The notes under the pieces were generated by a model. That model saw only the letters and a list, made by a program, of their open reading frames with translations. It was not told the DNA's origin and searched no databases. A DNA stretch of 46,706 bases from Puniceicoccaceae bacterium (GTDB lineage Bacteria; Verrucomicrobiota; Verrucomicrobiia; Opitutales; Coraliomargaritaceae): the NCBI GenBank assembly GCA_002729725.1, contig PBYS01000119.1, forward strand, positions 1 through 46,706, read 5' to 3'. This document shows positions 42,371-46,706 of the stretch, piece after piece; within the stretch, counting starts at the first letter, position 1, and each line of letters begins with the position of its first letter. A program made the translations under genes and the position numbers.

Positions 42371-44095
42371 ATGCTCCCAGTCGATTACTTCGTGTTATCT
42401 ATTTACCTGTTGGGGATTTTCCTCGTCGGGGTCTTTCTCTCAACCAAGAACAAAAGTTCTGCAGACATGTTTGCGGCAGGGGGCGAGTCGCCTTGGTGGA
42501 CTTCTGGTTTAAGTTCATTTATGACTATGTTCTCGGCGGGCACTTTCGTTGTTTGGGGCGGCATCGCGTATCAGCACGGTCTGGTGGCGGTGGTCATTAA
42601 TCTTTGTTATGGTGTCGCCGCGATTCTGGTCGGGTATTTCGTGGCGGGGCACTGGAAGCGCATGGGGGTGAAGACGCCGGCCGAGTTTATTGAGCTACGC
42701 TTCGGATCTGCGGCGGTTCAATTTTATACGTGGGCGATGATGATCTTCCGCATTGTCGGTGTCGCGGTGTCGCTCTATTCATTGTCGGTCGTATTAGTTG
42801 CGATGATGCCTCTGGCAGATGGCAATCCCTTTCAAGATCCAGCGACGGGTAATCTCTCGCTGATGTGGGCAATCATTATCTTCGGTGGTATTGTGGTGAT
42901 TTACACGATGGCTGGTGGCCTTTGGGCGGTGCTGATGACGGATGTGCTGCAATTTATTGTGCTCAACCTGGCGGTGATTTTTATCGTGCCGCTTGCCTTT
43001 GGTCAAGTAGGCGGGGTGAGTGGCTTTTTAGAAAGAGCGCCGCAGGGATTTTTTGCCTTAACCAGTGATAAATACACGATCTTTTTCTTAGTCGGTTGGG
43101 TGCTGATTCACTTCTTTATGATTGGGGCGGAGTGGGCCTTTGCACAGCGCTTTATCTGTGTCTCTAGTGAGAAAGATGCCAAGAAAAGCTGCTATTTGTT
43201 TGGGGGCTTGTACCTCTTGAGTCCTATGTTGTGGCTCTTGCCGCCCATGATTTATCGCACCATCGATCCCAATGCGGATCCGCAAGAAGCCTATATTCTG
43301 GCCTGTCGCGCGGTGCTGCCGGCTGGGATGGTGGGGCTGATGGTTGCGGCGATGTTTTCAGCAACTGCGAGTATGGTCAGTTCACAGCTCAATGTCTTCG
43401 CTGGAGTATTGACCGATGAAATCTACCGTCGTTTACTTCGGCCCGATGCCAGTGATGGGCACCTTGTCAATGTTGGTCGATTGTTTACGGTTATTTTAGG
43501 CGCAGTGCTGATTGCTGTGTCTCTGTTGATTCCATATTTGGGAGGTGCGGAGAAAGTGGTGGTGGCGATCACCAGTTTAATGGTTGGGCCCTTGCTTGCG
43601 CCGACCATCTGGGGGCTCTTCAGCCCCCGCGTGGGCATCCGTGCGATTTGGACGACGGTTGCGATCAGTTTTGTCTTGGGCTTGATTCTGAAGATCGGTC
43701 TCGGTGCCAACGGCTTCTTGGTTTCAGAATCGACCTCCGATTTCGCGATTTGGTTGCAAGCGAATGGCACTACTGTTGATCTCATCATCGGTGTCGTGAT
43801 TCCCGTCTGTGTGCTCACCGTGATGCATAAATGGCGTGGAGAGACCGCTCCTGGTTGGACACGAGTGCAACAGCAGGTGAGCGATGTCATGGCTGCGGGA
43901 CAAGTGACGGAAGCGAGCGCCCTGCCTGCCTTGATCGTGGGCGGCTGTCTCTTTCTCTGCGCCTTACTGATGTTTGGCCTGATTCCCTTTAACGATTCCG
44001 GACATCGGATTCTCGCTGTGTTCGGTGGCGTGCTCTTACTGATTTCGGGCGCCATCTTCCGCTTTATTAACCTTCAGAAAAAACGAATTTCATAA
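42371..44095 (+). CDS. Sodium:solute symporter (SSS family)
   Basis: A 574-residue integral membrane transporter of the SSS/SglT family, which imports sugars or sugar acids with Na+. About 13-14 hydrophobic segments can be seen from LPVDYFVLSIYLLGIFLVGV to LAVFGGVLLLISGAIF. Typical marks are the N-terminal FAAGGESPWWTSGLSSFMTM and the later MVAAMFSATASMVSSQLNV. The adjacent FAD oxidoreductase gene begins directly after its stop (TAA then ATG), so the two are coupled. It probably imports a mono- or oligosaccharide released by the nearby lyases. Substrate specificity cannot be read. Confidence 0.93.
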   Translation: MLPVDYFVLSIYLLGIFLVGVFLSTKNKSSADMFAAGGESPWWTSGLSSFMTMFSAGTFVVWGGIAYQHGLVAVVINLCYGVAAILVGYFVAGHWKRMGVKTPAEFIELRFGSAAVQFYTWAMMIFRIVGVAVSLYSLSVVLVAMMPLADGNPFQDPATGNLSLMWAIIIFGGIVVIYTMAGGLWAVLMTDVLQFIVLNLAVIFIVPLAFGQVGGVSGFLERAPQGFFALTSDKYTIFFLVGWVLIHFFMIGAEWAFAQRFICVSSEKDAKKSCYLFGGLYLLSPMLWLLPPMIYRTIDPNADPQEAYILACRAVLPAGMVGLMVAAMFSATASMVSSQLNVFAGVLTDEIYRRLLRPDASDGHLVNVGRLFTVILGAVLIAVSLLIPYLGGAEKVVVAITSLMVGPLLAPTIWGLFSPRVGIRAIWTTVAISFVLGLILKIGLGANGFLVSESTSDFAIWLQANGTTVDLIIGVVIPVCVLTVMHKWRGETAPGWTRVQQQVSDVMAAGQVTEASALPALIVGGCLFLCALLMFGLIPFNDSGHRILAVFGGVLLLISGAIFRFINLQKKRIS

Positions 44096-46375
44096 ATGAT
44101 TATTTCGGAACCTAGCTCGGAGCGTGCGCTCAAGAAAATTGAAATTGAAGCAGATCTCACGATTGTGGGCGGTGGCTTGGCCGGCACTTGTGCGGCCATC
44201 ACTGCGGCGCGGGAAGGTGTTCAAGTGGTGCTGATTCAGGATCGTCCGGTCTTGGGGGGCAACGCTTCCTCCGAAGTGCGCCTTTGGGCTTTGGGGGCGA
44301 CTTCGCACCAAGGAAATAACAATCGTTGGTCCCGTGAGGGTGGGGTGATCGACGAGATCGCTGTGGAAAATACCTGGCGCAACCGCGAGGGCAATCCCTT
44401 GCTTTTCGATGCCTTACTACTTGAAAAAGTGCGGGCGGAAGCGAACATTACCTTGTTACTGAACACTGCAATGGTGGGCTTGGACAAAGACGGCCCGCAT
44501 CGTATCAAAACCGTGCACGCTTTTTGTAGTCAAAACAGTACGCTCTACGACGTCAGTTCGCCGCTCTTTTGTGATGCCTCTGGTGATGGAATTGTCGGCT
44601 ACCTCGCCGGAGCAGCTTATCGTATTGGAGCCGAACCAGCCGGGGAGTTTGACGAGCCCTTCGCGCCCGAAGAAAGCTATGGTGAACTGCTGGGGCACAC
44701 GATCTATTTCTATGGTAAAGACACCGGCGAGCCGGTCAAATACATCGCACCGGACTTTGCGCTGAAGGATATCGAAGCGATCCCGCGTCATGATCAGATT
44801 CAGGTTAATAAATACGGCTGCCACTTCTGGTGGTTAGAATATGGCGGTCGCATGGATACCATCCACGAGACCGAAGACATCAAATGGGAGCTTTGGAAAG
44901 TCGCTTATGGCGTTTGGGACTACGTGAAGAACTCGGGCAAATTTCCCGAAGCTGAAACGCAAACCCTCGAATGGATCGGCACGATCCCCGGCAAACGGGA
45001 AAGTCGTCGTTTTGAAGGTGATTATATGATGAGCCAGTCGGATATCGTGGAGCAGAAACGCTTCGTCGATGCCGTTTCCTTCGGCGGTTGGGCTATTGAT
45101 TTGCATCCCGCAGATGGAGTTTATAGTGCCGAAGCAGGCTGCCACCAATTTCACAGTAAGGGCGTGTACCAAATTCCATATCGCACCATGTATAGTCGGA
45201 ATGTGGAGAACCTCTTTGTGACGGGACGTTTGATCTCCGCCAGCCATGTCGCTTTTGGCTCCACGCGAGTGATGATGACCTGTGCGCACAATGCACAAGC
45301 TGTCGGCATGGCCAGCGCGCTCTGTCGTGAGCAACAACTCAATCCTAGCGATCTGAATGAGCCTGCCAGGATGCAGCAATTGCAACGACGCCTGCGTCGC
45401 TCCGGGCAATTCATCCCACATCTGAGCCTGCCGGAAGATGGCGAAGACCTGGCACGCTCAGCAGAATGGTCCACTTCCAGCGAATCGGAACTGAGTGGCT
45501 TTGCCCCATCCGGAGCCTCTGCGAGTTTAGACTGCGCGCGCGCTTTGTTGTTGCCTGTCAAAGCCGGCTTGATGCCTGCCTTGACTTTTCAATTGACGAG
45601 CCAGTCGGCCCAGACTTTGGAAGTGCAATTACGTGTCGCTAGCGAAGCCGGTAACTTCACGCCCGACCAGACACTTGAGACCGTGCAAGTTGCTGTGTCG
45701 GCGGGGGAGCATCAAGCCACGCAGGTGACTTTCGCTACGACTCTCGCCAACGGTGGTTTCGTCTTCGTTTGCCTCATGGCCTGCCCGGGCGTGCAACTTG
45801 CCTTGTCGGATGCGTATCACACGGGTGTTATGCCCTTAGTGCATTCGGCGAATAAGAAAGTCGCCACCAGTGCGGTGCAGACCCCACCCGAAGGGAGTGG
45901 CTTTCATAGCTTTGAATTCTGGCTTCCAGAGCGTCGTCCTCTGGGGAAATTACCCGCTCTCTCCATCGAACCATCGGTATCTGCTTTTGGCGTAGAGCAA
46001 TTGCAGAGTGATTACGAGCGCCCATTTATTCAAAGCAATGCTTGGGTCGCGAGCTCAGAAGATCCCGCCCCTTATTTAGATCTCAAGTGGACCGAAGCTA
46101 AGCTTATTACTAAGGTTGTCATTTACTTCGATGTTGATTACGATCACGCCATGGAATCGGTGCAGTGGCACCACCCCGAAGATGCGATGCCATTTTGTGT
46201 TAAGCACTTTCGTTTGCTGAATGCACAAGGAGATGTTGTGGCCGAACTAAGTGACAATCATTTAGGCCGAGTAGAACTCAAGTTAGATGCGGGTGTCAAA
46301 ACCCATGCTCTTCGCTTGGAGTGTAAAGAGACCCACGGCGCACCCGCTTCGGTTTTCTCTCTACAAGTGTTTTGA
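44096..46375 (+). CDS. FAD-dependent oxidoreductase with C-terminal beta-sandwich domain (copy 2)
   Basis: A 759-residue protein. The N-terminal FAD_oxidored domain (about 20-460) starts DLTIVGGGLAGTCAAITAAR (GGGLAG at 25-30), then VLGGNASSEVRLWALGATS and, near its end, LFVTGRLISASHVAFGSTR. The C-terminal region (about 470-759) is beta-rich and ends in a discoidin-like part (YLDLKWTEAKLITKVVIYFD). No signal peptide is seen. Its ATG directly follows the symporter stop without a gap, indicating strong coupling. A flavin-dependent oxidation of an imported sugar or sugar acid is a reasonable guess; the family is poorly characterised. Distantly paralogous to 32047-33675. Confidence 0.85.
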   Translation: MIISEPSSERALKKIEIEADLTIVGGGLAGTCAAITAAREGVQVVLIQDRPVLGGNASSEVRLWALGATSHQGNNNRWSREGGVIDEIAVENTWRNREGNPLLFDALLLEKVRAEANITLLLNTAMVGLDKDGPHRIKTVHAFCSQNSTLYDVSSPLFCDASGDGIVGYLAGAAYRIGAEPAGEFDEPFAPEESYGELLGHTIYFYGKDTGEPVKYIAPDFALKDIEAIPRHDQIQVNKYGCHFWWLEYGGRMDTIHETEDIKWELWKVAYGVWDYVKNSGKFPEAETQTLEWIGTIPGKRESRRFEGDYMMSQSDIVEQKRFVDAVSFGGWAIDLHPADGVYSAEAGCHQFHSKGVYQIPYRTMYSRNVENLFVTGRLISASHVAFGSTRVMMTCAHNAQAVGMASALCREQQLNPSDLNEPARMQQLQRRLRRSGQFIPHLSLPEDGEDLARSAEWSTSSESELSGFAPSGASASLDCARALLLPVKAGLMPALTFQLTSQSAQTLEVQLRVASEAGNFTPDQTLETVQVAVSAGEHQATQVTFATTLANGGFVFVCLMACPGVQLALSDAYHTGVMPLVHSANKKVATSAVQTPPEGSGFHSFEFWLPERRPLGKLPALSIEPSVSAFGVEQLQSDYERPFIQSNAWVASSEDPAPYLDLKWTEAKLITKVVIYFDVDYDHAMESVQWHHPEDAMPFCVKHFRLLNAQGDVVAELSDNHLGRVELKLDAGVKTHALRLECKETHGAPASVFSLQVF

Positions 46376-46585
46376 TCAAACCGCTATTCGGGGGATGAGG
46401 GAGTCTCAGCTTAGTTGTGTGAATAGGTTAACTTTCTTGTGTCTGCTAGGCGCTCGACTTTTTTTTAGCGAATACAGATATCTATTTATCGATTATCATT
46501 AGCTGTTTTAGCTCTTGTTGTGCCTTGAACTCTCAGTGAACGAGCCCTTAGCTGCACTAAGCGAGTCATCGTAAATAATTTCCCC

Positions 46586-46706
46586 ATGCCCATTCAATCC
46601 GACGTTCCTCCGATTCCTGTGCCCGATGCTCATGCCAAGGGTAAAATGCGTGCCAAGCTCTTTCAAAAGAGTAAGCTCTTTGTCGCGCTCTACCTACTGG
46701 TGCTGC
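46586..46706 (+). CDS. 5' end of a membrane protein gene (cut by the window edge)
   Basis: Forty codons from ATG 46586 give a polar N-terminus (PIQSDVPPIPVPDAHAKGKM, then RAKLFQKSK) followed by the start of a hydrophobic helix (LFVALYLLVL). The positively charged residues before the helix fit an inner-membrane protein with its N-terminus inside, such as an ABC permease, but there is too little to name it. It is separated by 210 bases from the FAD oxidoreductase gene; that gap shows no clear feature. Confidence 0.5.
   Translation, partial: MPIQSDVPPIPVPDAHAKGKMRAKLFQKSKLFVALYLLVL

Noticed and set aside
43423..44055. A 210-codon minus-strand frame
   Set aside because: Antisense to the SSS symporter; no family resemblance.
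44834..45421. A 195-codon minus-strand frame
   Set aside because: Antisense to the second FAD oxidoreductase, which carries the conserved motifs.

Overview
The window looks like accessory carbohydrate-degradation DNA from a free-living, probably marine Verrucomicrobiota of the Opitutales/Puniceicoccaceae kind (Coraliomargarita or Lentimonas relatives). I infer this from three short secreted proteins with PEP-CTERM tails (VPEP, hydrophobic segment, Arg-rich end), a very large prepilin-like protein resembling the Verru_Chthon cassette A family, many AraC regulators, and many polysaccharide lyase-type enzymes without any SusC/SusD pair. No rRNA, tRNA, CRISPR array, transposase or phage gene was seen.

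Layout. 1-4.1 kb (+): the end of a GH2 glycosidase, a TPR lipoprotein and a membrane-anchored ABC solute-binding protein. 4.2-4.9 kb: a PEP-CTERM protein with a strong terminator. 5.1-6.9 kb (-): a DUF1080 protein and a Gfo/Idh/MocA oxidoreductase, divergent from an AraC regulator (7.0 kb). 8-10.4 kb: a second AraC gene (-) divergent from a BNR-4 beta-propeller enzyme that carries a 12-G tract near its start. 10.5-13.7 kb: a PEP-CTERM protein and a secreted CBM/Fn3/beta-helix protein. 13.8-19.0 kb (+): the 1250-residue Verru_Chthon A-like protein, a small secreted protein and a CE12-type acetylesterase. 19.1-30.7 kb (-): a tightly packed uronate operon or pair of operons: GH105, RraA-like, SDR, heparinase II/III-like, then (after an inverted repeat) Zn-alcohol dehydrogenase, SGNH esterase, KduD, PL22-like propeller, 2-hydroxyacid dehydrogenase, hexapeptide acyltransferase and LacI. 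A divergent AraC gene lies at 30.8 kb. 31.7-36 kb: a rearranged area with a truncated gene remnant, an FAD oxidoreductase, a PEP-CTERM gene, a fourth AraC gene and a 112-bp copy of part of the third AraC gene. 36-46.4 kb: a second heparinase II/III-like enzyme, a second SGNH esterase, an alginate-lyase-fold enzyme, a pectate-lyase-3 beta-helix enzyme, an SSS symporter and a second, larger FAD oxidoreductase. The right edge cuts a membrane-protein gene.

How it may work together (inference). A uronic-acid-rich, acetylated polymer such as a rhamnogalacturonan, glucuronan or ulvan-like glycan is deacetylated and cut by lyases. Unsaturated oligomers are trimmed by GH105, and the released 4-deoxy-uronate is processed by KduD and other dehydrogenases. 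The usual kduI, kdgK and kdgA are not in the window, and no sulfatase is present. Many of the lyases lack visible signal peptides, which suggests that much of the work is intracellular. Four AraC and one LacI regulators imply several separately induced modules; the paralogous pairs (AraC, heparinase, SGNH, FAD oxidoreductase) imply growth by duplication.
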